This document shows, in pieces, positions 23,807-31,700 of a DNA stretch of 46,100 nucleotides (positions are counted from its first letter, which is position 1; every line of letters starts with the position of its first letter). Origin of the DNA: an uncultured Gemmatimonadota bacterium (GTDB lineage Bacteria; Latescibacterota; UBA2968; UBA8231); contig CAITNQ010000028.1 of NCBI GenBank assembly GCA_903893785.1, positions 1-46,100 of the forward strand, read 5' to 3'. The notes beneath the pieces were generated by a model, which did not search any database, was not told the DNA's origin, and saw only the letters and a program-made list of their open reading frames with translations. The position numbers and the translations under genes are program-made.

Positions 23807-25243
23807 ATGCCTATCCGCCTCGGCACCAACATTGCGTCGATGAACGCCCAGCGCTACCTGGGCATGAACACCGCGGACTACACGCGGCGGATCGAGCGCC
23901 TGTCGTCAGGGCTGCGCATTAACCGCGCCGCGGACGACACGGCAGGGCTGTCCGTCTCGGAAGGCATGCGGGCCGAACTGACAGGCATGCGCCAGGGCGT
24001 TGCCAACGCCGAGCAGGGCGTCAGCCTGATCCAGCTGGGCGAGGGTGCCCTGGGCCAGATCGGCGACATGCTCCGCCGGATGCGCGAGCTGGCCGTCCAG
24101 TCGGCCAACTCCACGATCAATGACCAGAACCGCGAGGGCCTGTCGGCTGAGTTCAACCAGCTCTCGGCCGAAATCGACCGCATCGCCCTGTCGACCACCT
24201 ATAATGATCAGGTGCTGTTGACCGGGTGGGGCAACGCGGTGTCCCAAACCTCGGCGTTGTCGACGGCCCTGGCGGGTTTCACCGGCGTCAAAGAGGTGGG
24301 CATCTCCGGCGCGGTGCCGGGCATCTATCACTTCACCGACGCAAACACCGACGACAACCAGATCACCCTGTCGGTGGACCTGCCCGACGGCACGCGCCTG
24401 TCGCAGTCCATCGACGTGGGCGCCACCCTGGATCGCGACGGCGCCAAGAACCTGGTGGCCACGGGCACCACTTTTGTGGCCAATTTCGATCGCCTTGGTG
24501 TCCAGGTGATCCTGGTCGGTCCCGGCGCTGATCCTACCAGTACTACCCTCAAGACCCAGGTGGCCGACGGCGGGGCAGGCGGCACGGTGGTGGTCGGGAC
24601 CGAACCGGTGAGCATTCCTGCGGGGGCGTCGCTGACCGACATTGCCGACCGGCTCAACACGACCCTGGCGGCCTTGGAACCGCCGGGATCCGCTCGCTAC
24701 GATGCCACCCTCAACGAGGTGCAGATCGAGACCGCCGGGAACCGGGTGTCCGACAACACCGGCCTGCTCGGTCTGGTGGGCGGCAACGCCTACATCGATG
24801 GCCGCCTCAATGGCAAGGAGATCCTCGTCACCGCGGCCGTGGGTGGCGTCCTCCAGGTGGGTCCCAACGACGAGGCTACCCAGCGCATCTCGCTCAACAT
24901 CGGCGACATGCGGGCCAGTGGCGCCGAGCTCAACCTGACGGGTCTCTCGGTCTCTAACCAGGAAAGCGCCCGGGCCGCCATTTCGCGCGTCGACGGCGCC
25001 ATCCTCGTGGTCACCCGCCAGCGTGGTCAGATGGGCGCAGTGCAGAACCGGCTCCAGTTCACCACGGCGACGCTGGAGAACGCGATCGAGAATCTGTCGG
25101 CGGCCGAGTCCTCCATCCGCGACGCTGACATGGCCGACGAAATCTCGCGATTCACGCGCAGCCAGATCCTGACCCAGGCTGCCACGGCCATGATCGCACA
25201 GGCCAACTCGCTGCCCAAGAACGCCTTGCAGCTTCTCCAGTAG
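23807..25243 (+). CDS. Flagellin 1 (long form)
   Basis: A 478-residue filament protein. The N-terminal D0/D1 region (MPIRLGTNIASMNAQRYLGMN, RLSSGLRINRAADDTAGLSVSE, RRMRELAVQSANSTINDQNR) and the C-terminal D0 (FTRSQILTQAATAMIAQANSLPKNALQLLQ) are standard. The middle (about 150-380) is about 90 residues longer than in the two other flagellins here, giving a larger surface domain rich in Gly, Ala, Thr and Ser and so in potential O-glycan sites. I start at ATG 23807 with AAGGAGG seven bases upstream; an in-frame upstream ATG (23681) falls inside the sigma-54 promoter. It is the only flagellin of the three with a sigma-54 promoter. Confidence 0.96.
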   Translation: MPIRLGTNIASMNAQRYLGMNTADYTRRIERLSSGLRINRAADDTAGLSVSEGMRAELTGMRQGVANAEQGVSLIQLGEGALGQIGDMLRRMRELAVQSANSTINDQNREGLSAEFNQLSAEIDRIALSTTYNDQVLLTGWGNAVSQTSALSTALAGFTGVKEVGISGAVPGIYHFTDANTDDNQITLSVDLPDGTRLSQSIDVGATLDRDGAKNLVATGTTFVANFDRLGVQVILVGPGADPTSTTLKTQVADGGAGGTVVVGTEPVSIPAGASLTDIADRLNTTLAALEPPGSARYDATLNEVQIETAGNRVSDNTGLLGLVGGNAYIDGRLNGKEILVTAAVGGVLQVGPNDEATQRISLNIGDMRASGAELNLTGLSVSNQESARAAISRVDGAILVVTRQRGQMGAVQNRLQFTTATLENAIENLSAAESSIRDADMADEISRFTRSQILTQAATAMIAQANSLPKNALQLLQ

Positions 25244-25280
25244 GAACCCCGGGGGACCCGGGAAGCAGCCAAGTTCGGGC

Positions 25281-25307
25281 TCAAGACTCGCCTCGCTACG
25301 TCGATAA
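25281..25307 (+). promoter_or_regulatory. Sigma-28 (FliA) promoter for flagellin 2
   Basis: TCAAGACT (25281-25288), an 11-base spacer, then GTCGATAA (25300-25307). Against TAAAGTTT-N11-GCCGATAA the -35 element matches 5 of 8 and the -10 matches 7 of 8, with the optimal spacer. Two more promoters in the window share the same TCAAG and CGATA cores with the same spacing. Confidence 0.85.
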
Positions 25308-25312
25308 TACAG

Positions 25313-25345
25313 GTAGTGAGTGATATCAAGTAGTAGCGAGTGATA
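25313..25345 (+). repeat. Short direct repeat at the predicted flagellin 2 transcript start
   Basis: GTAGTGAGTGATA (25313-25325) recurs as GTAGCGAGTGATA (25333-25345), 12 of 13 bases identical and exactly 20 bases apart (about two helical turns). TGATATCA between them is a palindrome. The repeat starts at the predicted +1 of the sigma-28 promoter, so it could be an operator or part of the mRNA 5' end. Confidence 0.7.
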
Positions 25346-25347
25346 AC

Positions 25348-25402
25348 AGGACTCAGAATGGAGGAGTCCTTCCGTCCAGGGTGAGCCATCGAACAAGGAG
25401 GT
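25348..25402 (+). promoter_or_regulatory. CsrA-type sites in the flagellin 2 leader
   Basis: AGGACTC (25348-25354) and GAGTCCT (25364-25370) form a perfect 7-bp stem whose 9-base loop AGAATGGAG displays GGA (25360-25362). Downstream, ACAAGGAGGT (25393-25402) overlaps the Shine-Dalgarno and matches nine of ten bases of the CsrA core ACARGGAUGU. A hairpin site upstream plus a site over the ribosome site is the layout known for CsrA control of B. subtilis hag. Confidence 0.65.
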
Positions 25403-25408
25403 TTCGGT

Positions 25409-26578
25409 ATGGCCATGTCCCTCAACGTGTCCCACAATATGGCGTCGATCAACACCCGACGTCATATGAACCTGAACACCAAAGACCTCGGCCTTCGGCT
25501 GGAGCGTCTGTCGTCTGGCCTGCGCATCAACACGGCCGCCGACGACGCTGCCGGCCTGAGCATTTCCGAGGGCTTCCGGGCGCAGCTCTCCGGGCTGAAC
25601 ATGGGTGTGCGCAACGCCGAGATGGGCGCTAACCTGGTGCAGGTCGCCGAGGGATCGCTCAACGAGGTCAGCTCCATGCTCGTGCGCATGCGTGAGCTGG
25701 CTGTGGAGTCGGCCACCAGCACCATGACCGACCAGAACCGCGAGTCGATCGAAGCCGAGAGCATCCAGATCAAAGAAGAGATCGACCGCATAGCCCAGTC
25801 GACGGTCTACAACGACCAGATCCTGCTGACCGGCTACGGCAACGTGGTCGACCCGGAAGCCTCGACCGCATTGACGGCCGGCGCCACCACCGGCGCCACG
25901 CGTGTGCTGCTCTCCGGGGCGGCGGCTGGCACCTACACCTTCAGTGACAGCGCCGGCGACAGCGCCATCACCGTCGGCAACGGTATCGTCAGCCAGACGA
26001 TCACCATGGGCACCATGCTGGACGGCAACCAGGTGGCTACTGGCACCACGGCCGTGCTGAACTTCGACCGGCTGGGCATACAGGTCACGGTGGCGGGGCC
26101 GGCGGTGGACGGGGCGGCGGGCAGCTACACCGACGGCGACCTCGACGGCCGGACCGTGGTGGTCAACGCTGGCATCGGGGGCTCGTTCCAGGTGGGGGCC
26201 CGTGATCTGGCCGCCGACCGGGTCGAGGTTAACATGGGTGATATGCGCGCCAGCGGCCTGACGCTCAATCTGAACACCGTCTCCCTGGGAACTCAGGCCG
26301 GCGCCCGCAGTTCGATCGCCCAGATCGATCAGGCCATCGAACGGGTCTCCAACCAGCGAGGCCAGCTGGGCAGCATCATCAACCGGTTGCAGCACACGAT
26401 CAACTTCACCGACAACTCGATCGAGAACGCCACCCAGTCGGAGTCAACCCTGCGCGACGCTGATGTGGCGGTCGAGGTCAGCGAGCTGACGCGGGCCCAG
26501 ATACTCAGTCAGGCCTCCAGCGCCATGCTGGCGCAGGCCAATACCCAACCTCAGGCAGCCCTGTCGCTGCTCAAGTGA
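25409..26578 (+). CDS. Flagellin 2
   Basis: A 389-residue filament protein. N-terminal D0/D1: SLNVSHNMASINTRRHMNLN, RLSSGLRINTAADDAAGLSISE, VRMRELAVESATSTMTDQNR. C-terminal D0: LTRAQILSQASSAMLAQANTQPQAALSLLK. The central domain resembles flagellin 3 (ITVGNGIVSQTITMGTMLDGNQVATGT and LNFDRLGIQVTVAG have counterparts there), so these two are recent paralogues relative to flagellin 1. The start is ATG 25409, seven bases after GGAGG; a second ATG at 25415 would remove two residues. Its own sigma-28 promoter and CsrA sites lie in the 165 bases upstream. Confidence 0.96.
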   Translation: MAMSLNVSHNMASINTRRHMNLNTKDLGLRLERLSSGLRINTAADDAAGLSISEGFRAQLSGLNMGVRNAEMGANLVQVAEGSLNEVSSMLVRMRELAVESATSTMTDQNRESIEAESIQIKEEIDRIAQSTVYNDQILLTGYGNVVDPEASTALTAGATTGATRVLLSGAAAGTYTFSDSAGDSAITVGNGIVSQTITMGTMLDGNQVATGTTAVLNFDRLGIQVTVAGPAVDGAAGSYTDGDLDGRTVVVNAGIGGSFQVGARDLAADRVEVNMGDMRASGLTLNLNTVSLGTQAGARSSIAQIDQAIERVSNQRGQLGSIINRLQHTINFTDNSIENATQSESTLRDADVAVEVSELTRAQILSQASSAMLAQANTQPQAALSLLK

Positions 26579-26602
26579 GCAGCGCCGGCGGCGGAACCTG
26601 GC

Positions 26603-26629
26603 TCAAGCTGATGCAGGAGCGGCCGATAT
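26603..26629 (+). promoter_or_regulatory. Sigma-28 (FliA) promoter for flagellin 3
   Basis: TCAAGCTG (26603-26610), an 11-base spacer, then GCCGATAT (26622-26629), 7 of 8 bases to the consensus -10. Transcription should begin near 26636, giving an unusually long leader of about 310 bases. Confidence 0.85.
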
Positions 26630-26685
26630 AAGCAGCAGACGACGGGCGTGACTAGGCCAAGCCGCCTACGGATGCCGGCAGCGCG

Positions 26686-26718
26686 GGTCCGGTCCCTCCG
26701 GCCAAGGGGGACCGGACC
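26686..26718 (+). ncRNA. Strong hairpin in the flagellin 3 leader
   Basis: GGTCCGGTCCC (26686-26696) pairs perfectly with GGGACCGGACC (26708-26718) across an 11-base loop. It begins about 50 bases into the predicted transcript. No T-tract follows (GCGACGCGCTAAAG), so it is not a normal terminator. It may stabilise or regulate the leader. It is listed as a structured RNA element, not as a known RNA family. Confidence 0.5.
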
Positions 26719-26899
26719 GCGACGCGCTAAAGCTGGCATCGCTGCATGCCGATAAGAACAGACAAGAGCCATTCCGTCCGCGATGGGGCCATTCCATCCA
26801 GCCTGAAAAGGAGGTGGCACTGGGGCGAGCCGCAGAAGCGGTTCGGTAGTATCTTCGACCGGGTACAGCCGTCCTGTTGGGGAACGGGACGCGCGCCAC

Positions 26900-26938
26900 T
26901 GGCAAGGATGCCAAAACGCGAGAGACCAACAAGGAGGT
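26900..26938 (+). promoter_or_regulatory. CsrA-type hairpin and ribosome-site target in the flagellin 3 leader
   Basis: TGGC (26900-26903) and GCCA (26910-26913) enclose the hexaloop AAGGAT, with GGA at 26906-26908. CAAGGATG matches the CsrA core exactly and the hairpin-hexaloop form is that of high-affinity CsrA ligands. ACAAGGAGGT (26929-26938) overlaps the Shine-Dalgarno. The two GGA motifs are 27 bases apart. This is the clearest CsrA target in the window. Confidence 0.75.
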
Positions 26939-26946
26939 TCGACTCA

Positions 26947-28107
26947 ATGCCGCTCAGAGTGAACAACAACATCGCCGCGGTCAGTGCCCGGCGGCACCTG
27001 AATCAGAACAACAAGGTGCTCAACCAGCAACTCGAGCGCCTGTCGTCAGGTCTGCGGGTCAACCGGGCTGCCGACGACGCAGCCGGTCTGTCCGTGCGCG
27101 AGGGCATGCGGGCCGAGATTTCGGGCCTGAAGGTCAGCGTGCAGAACGCCGAGCAGGCGTCCAACCTGATCCAAGTGGCCGAGGGTTCGCTCAACGAGAT
27201 CAACAGCATGCTGGTGCGCATGCGCGAACTGGCCGTGCAGTCCGGGTCGAGCACGGTCAACGTCTCCAACCGTGAATCGATCCAGGCCGAGTACAGCCAG
27301 ATCGCGACCGAACTCGACCGCATCGCCCAGGCCACGACGTACAACAGCGAGACGCTGCTGACCGGGTATGGCAACACTGTCAGCACCACCTCGACGGCGG
27401 TAACCGCCAGCAACACCAGCGGCGTTACTGACATCAAGATCACCGGTGCCTCCACCGGTACGTACACCTTTGTGGACAATGGCAGCGACAGTGAGATCAC
27501 CCTGGGTAACGGCACCGTGACCCAGACGATCAGCGTCGGTACCATTCTCGATGGTTCGGCGGTTGCTACCGGGACCCAGGTGGTCGCCAACTTCGACCGG
27601 CTCGGCGTGCAGGTTACGCTGGCCGGGTCCGGCGTCTCCAAAGCCACCGGCGCCTATACCGACGGCAGCCTCAATGGCCAGAGCATCATCGTCGAGGGCG
27701 GCACGGGCGGTTCGTTCCAGGTCGGCGCCACCAACAGTGCTTTCAACCGCATCGAGGTCAGCATTCTGGACATGCGCTCCTCGGGCGCCAATCTCAACCT
27801 CAACACGACCTCGGTCGCGACCATTTCCACGGCCCGGACCGCGATCGGGCAGATTGACCAGGCCATCACCACGGTCTCGCAGCAGCGTGGTGACCTGGGT
27901 GCGTTCCAGAACCGGTTGTCCTTCTCCATGGCTTACACCGAGAACGAGATCGAGAATGTCCAGGCTTCGGAAGCGTCGATCAGCGACGCCGACATCGCCA
28001 CGGAGGTGACCTCGTTCACCCGCGCGCAGATCCTGTCGCAGGCTGCGACGGCCATGTTGGCCCAAGCCAACGTGCTGCCGCAGAACGCACTGTCCCTGCT
28101 GCAGTAA
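26947..28107 (+). CDS. Flagellin 3
   Basis: A 386-residue filament protein. N-terminal D0/D1: LRVNNNIAAVSARRHLNQNN, RLSSGLRVNRAADDAAGLSVRE, VRMRELAVQSGSSTVNVSNR. C-terminal D0: FTRAQILSQAATAMLAQANVLPQNALSLLQ. The central part is rich in Thr, Ser and Gly and aligns with flagellin 2. I start at ATG 26947, which is preceded by AAGGAGG and begins the homologous region; an in-frame ATG at 26746 lies in the structured leader. It is followed by 145 bases and then flaG. Confidence 0.96.
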   Translation: MPLRVNNNIAAVSARRHLNQNNKVLNQQLERLSSGLRVNRAADDAAGLSVREGMRAEISGLKVSVQNAEQASNLIQVAEGSLNEINSMLVRMRELAVQSGSSTVNVSNRESIQAEYSQIATELDRIAQATTYNSETLLTGYGNTVSTTSTAVTASNTSGVTDIKITGASTGTYTFVDNGSDSEITLGNGTVTQTISVGTILDGSAVATGTQVVANFDRLGVQVTLAGSGVSKATGAYTDGSLNGQSIIVEGGTGGSFQVGATNSAFNRIEVSILDMRSSGANLNLNTTSVATISTARTAIGQIDQAITTVSQQRGDLGAFQNRLSFSMAYTENEIENVQASEASISDADIATEVTSFTRAQILSQAATAMLAQANVLPQNALSLLQ

Positions 28108-28252
28108 CCCTTCGCGCGCGGTCAGGCCGCGGTCGAGATTCTGAGCCGAGGCGGCGTTGCGCGAGCAGCGCTGCCTCGCGGCACTGGCGCCCATCGCGGG
28201 CCGCCGGCCGGGAGGTGACTCGCCTCAGGTCTTGCGGGAGAAGTGAGGGAGT

Positions 28253-28684
28253 ATGGACACGGGTTTGAGTACATTGAGCGGGCCGGTCGGGCCATCGACG
28301 CCACTGGTGCAGACCGTGGCGGTTCGACCCAGGCAGACTGGCGCAGATCAGCCGGCAGCCCCCACTGCTTTGGCTTCTGCGACGTCGCCGGGGATCGCAT
28401 CGCCCGGGATCGGCAACCAGGCGGCGGGGGTGACGCCGACTGACGGTCAAATGAGCATGGGCCGCGAACAGCTGCTGGCCCGGGTCGATGAGGTGAACCA
28501 GACCCTGCAGCAGCTGGACGGCAGTTACCACGTATCAGTGGACGACGCTACGGGTCTGCTGGTAGTCCGCATCACCGACGGCGACACCGGCGAGGTAGTC
28601 AAGCAGGTGCCGCCGCAGCAGGTGCTCGACGCCAGCGTCAGCGTCGAGAAAATCATCGGGTTGTTGGTCAACGAGCGGGCCTGA
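28253..28684 (+). CDS. flaG: FlaG family protein
   Basis: A 143-residue protein. Residues 1-66 are a low-complexity Pro/Ala/Thr region. Residues 67-143 are the FlaG domain: REQLLARVDEVNQTLQQLDGSYHVSVDDATGLLVVRITDGDTGEVVKQVPPQQVLD. FlaG proteins affect filament length in several bacteria; the mechanism is unclear. The start is ATG 28253 with GTGAGGGAGT upstream. It lies just before fliD, the usual order. Confidence 0.9.
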   Translation: MDTGLSTLSGPVGPSTPLVQTVAVRPRQTGADQPAAPTALASATSPGIASPGIGNQAAGVTPTDGQMSMGREQLLARVDEVNQTLQQLDGSYHVSVDDATGLLVVRITDGDTGEVVKQVPPQQVLDASVSVEKIIGLLVNERA

Positions 28685-28779
28685 CCGCCGATCGCGGGCG
28701 CCTACTGCCGCGAACGGGTCGACCCCGGACCCGATACGGGCAGAGGCGCCCGCGAGAGCGGGCAGGCAGGGAGTTGACT

Positions 28780-31700
28780 ATGTCGACGACCAGCGGCATC
28801 AGCTTCTCGGGGTTGGGTTCTGGCCTCGACACCCAGAGCATCATCTCCCAGCTTGTCTCCCTCAAGCGCTCACCGATCACCGCGCTGAAGACTCGCCAGA
28901 CGACGCTGGAGACCCAGAAGGGCATCGTCAAGTCGATCAGCTCGAGCCTGCTGACGCTCAAGTCGTCGGTTGGCAAGCTGGCCGATTCGAGCACCTTCTC
29001 CATCGTCAAGGCGCAATCCAGCGACACCTCCCGCGTCGCCGTCACGGCCACCAACGACGCTGCCGCCGGCGGGCTCAGTGTCGAGGTGCTGTCCCTGGCG
29101 CAGGCCCGGCGGTTGTCGTCGCGATCGTTCTCGAGCCTGTCCGGCGCCCTGGGGCTGACCGGCGAGATGGTCGTCAACGGTAAGGGTCTCGAGGTCAAGG
29201 CCACCGATAGCCTGGTGGATCTGCGCGACCGCATCAATAACTCGGGGTTGGGGATCTCGGCCCAGATCCTGTCCGTGGCCACCACTGACAATCGCCTCAT
29301 CCTCACCGCCGACACCGTTGGGGCTGCAGGCTTCGACCTGAAGGACGCCAGCAGCAGCAACCTGTTGCAGGGGCTGGGGTTCACCTCATCGGTGACGACC
29401 GTCAAGACGGCGTTCACCAACGGGGCCCGGAGCGAGGGCTTCCTGGCCGCCGACCAGGCGGTGGGCACGCTGCTGGGACTGTCTCAGTCGCCAACTGGAA
29501 CCGTAACCATCGGCGACCGGGAGGTAGCCCTGGATCTGGCCACTGACTCGCTGACGGCGATCCGCGACAAGATCGCTGCTGCGGCTCCCGACGGCGTCAG
29601 CGTGGCCGTGGCCGAGTACCAGGAAAGCGGGCTGACGCGGCACCGCCTGGAAATCCGCGGCACCACCAATCTGGTGGACGACAATGGCGTGCTGCAGAAC
29701 CTGGGTCTGGTGGACGGCAATGGTGCCCTGGTCGACGGCATTGTCACCGGGGCGCAGAGCGATGCGTACGCCAGTACGACCACCGCGCTGGGGTCGCTGA
29801 TGCGGTTGGGGTCGGCCCCGGCCGGTTCAGTCAGTATCGGCGGACAAGCCATCGCCATTGACCTGGCCACCGACTCGCTGGCGGCCATACAGGCCAAGAT
29901 CAGCGCCGCCGCTCCCGCTGGCGTCAGCACGGCCATCACCTCGACAACCGATGCCGACGGCAATCGGTCCTTCCGGCTGAAAATCGATGGTACGGCGGAC
30001 TTCGTTGACAGCGGCAATGTGCTGGAGTCGCTGGGGGTGCTGACCGCCTCGAACAACGCCTTCGAGAGCGTCGCGCAGACGCTAACCAGCAATGCCGCGC
30101 TCAAGCAGAAGGGCGCGGTTCTGAACCCGCTGGCCGATGGCGCGGCCAGTGCTTCGCTCGCCAGCGATACGGATGCGGTCGGGGCCCTGTTGGGTTCGAC
30201 GGCTACAGGTCTGGTCCGCATCGGCGACCGCACCGTGTCGCTCGACCTGAACGCGGACTCGCTGACCGCTATTGCCGACAAGATCAACGCGGCCAGCCCT
30301 ACGGGCGTCAGCGCGGCGGTGACGGCCTCGGGCCCGGGCAGTTTCCAGCTGGAGATCAACGGCACCACGGACCTGGTCGACGACGGCGGTGTGCTCCAGG
30401 CCTTGGGCGTGCTGGGTGCGCCGCAAGCCCTGTCGGCCGAGACGCGCTTGGGCGAGATCGAGGGGGCCGGGGTCAAAGCCGGCGACACCATCACCATCTC
30501 GGGGACCAACCACCAGGGCGAGATGGTCACCGCCGCCTTCGCCATCACCGGCACCAACCTCAAGGTCCAGAGCCTGCTCAACTCCATCGAACAGACCTTC
30601 GGGGGCAATGTGCTGGCGTCCGTGGACGCCTCGGGTCGCATCGCGGTGCGCGACACGCAGGCCGGTGCCAGCCAGCTGGCCGTGCAGCTGACGGCACAGA
30701 ACGAAGGCGGCGGGGCCCTGAACTTGGGCACGATGGCGGTTACCACCCGTGGGGTGGATGCCCGGTCTTCGGAACTCCAGGCAGGACAGGATGCCAGCCT
30801 GCGCATCAACGGAATCACGCTGACGCGGTCGACCAACACGGTCAGTGACGCGGTGCAGGGCGTCACCCTGGATCTGGCCAAGGCCGGAGAGGGTGAGGTG
30901 GTCAATGTCACCATCACGCGTGATGACACCACCGCGGTCAAGGAAAACATCCAGGCCTTCGTCAAGGACTTCAACGCTTCCATGTCCCTGATCAGCCAGC
31001 AATTCGCCGTGGACGAGAAGACCCAGAAGGGCGGTCCGCTCTCGGGCGACTCCACGGTGATGGCGGTGCAGTCACAACTCCGGACGGCACTCACCGGCGA
31101 AATCAGCGGGCTGAAGGAGGGTTTCAATGCCTTGGTCCTGGTCGGCATAAGCTTCGACCGGGAGGGGGTGCTCAACATCGATGAGGATGCCCTCGACACG
31201 GCCCTGACCAGCAATCTGGACGAGGTCCGGCGGTTGTTCGTCGCCGAGGGGTCGACCACGGACAACCAGATCTCGTATGTCTCGAGCAACACGCGCACGC
31301 GAGCGGGTACATACGCGGTCTCGGTGACCGCCGCCGCCAGTCGGGCCCGGCTGACGGGCACCCAGGAATTCACCGGCACCCTGGACCAGACCCAGTACCT
31401 GGGGGTGACTGACCGTGCCACCGGGCAGGTAGCGCGCATTGAGCTGGCGGCTGGCTTGACCCTGGACCAGGTCGTCGCTCGTATCAACGACGAGGTCGGC
31501 AGCGATGTGGCCGAGGTGCGGCGGGCCGACCTGGTCAATACTACCGATGGCACCACACCGGTGGCGGAAACCACCGCCTTCGCCGATATCTTCGGCGCCG
31601 GGGTCCGCTCGGGAGACACCATCCGCATCAGTGGCGTAACCCACGACGGCAGCAATGTGTCCAGCGTCTTCACCATGGGCGACCCGGCGACCACCAAGGT

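Larger units (their letters stand above)
26579..26946. other. 368-base leader region of flagellin 3
   Basis: After the flagellin 2 stop comes a sigma-28 promoter (26603-26629), then about 310 untranslated bases with at least four hairpins: 26686-26718 (11-bp perfect stem), 26827-26844, 26871-26890 and the CsrA-type 26900-26913. I see no credible open reading frame. AAAAGGAGGTGGCAC near 26806-26820 looks like a ribosome site but leads only to an 11-codon GTG frame with too short a spacing, perhaps a relic of an old leader. Confidence 0.65.

Noticed and set aside
25313..25345. CRISPR-like repeat
   Set aside because: Only two imperfect 13-base copies with a 7-base gap; no array, spacers or cas genes.
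23906..26395. 829-codon minus-strand frame opposite flagellins 1 and 2
   Set aside because: It spans two genuine genes and their intergenic region with no motif. His/Gly/Arg/Val composition is that of a reverse-strand shadow.
26734..26752. Sigma-54-like TGGCAT...TGC upstream of flagellin 3
   Set aside because: GG and GC are 11 bases apart instead of 10 and the TTGC block is CATGC. The sigma-28 promoter at 26603-26629 is far better.
28720..28740. CCGATAC as a sigma-28 -10 before fliD
   Set aside because: No TCAAG or TAAA element occurs 11 bases upstream of the 8-mer, unlike the three accepted promoters.
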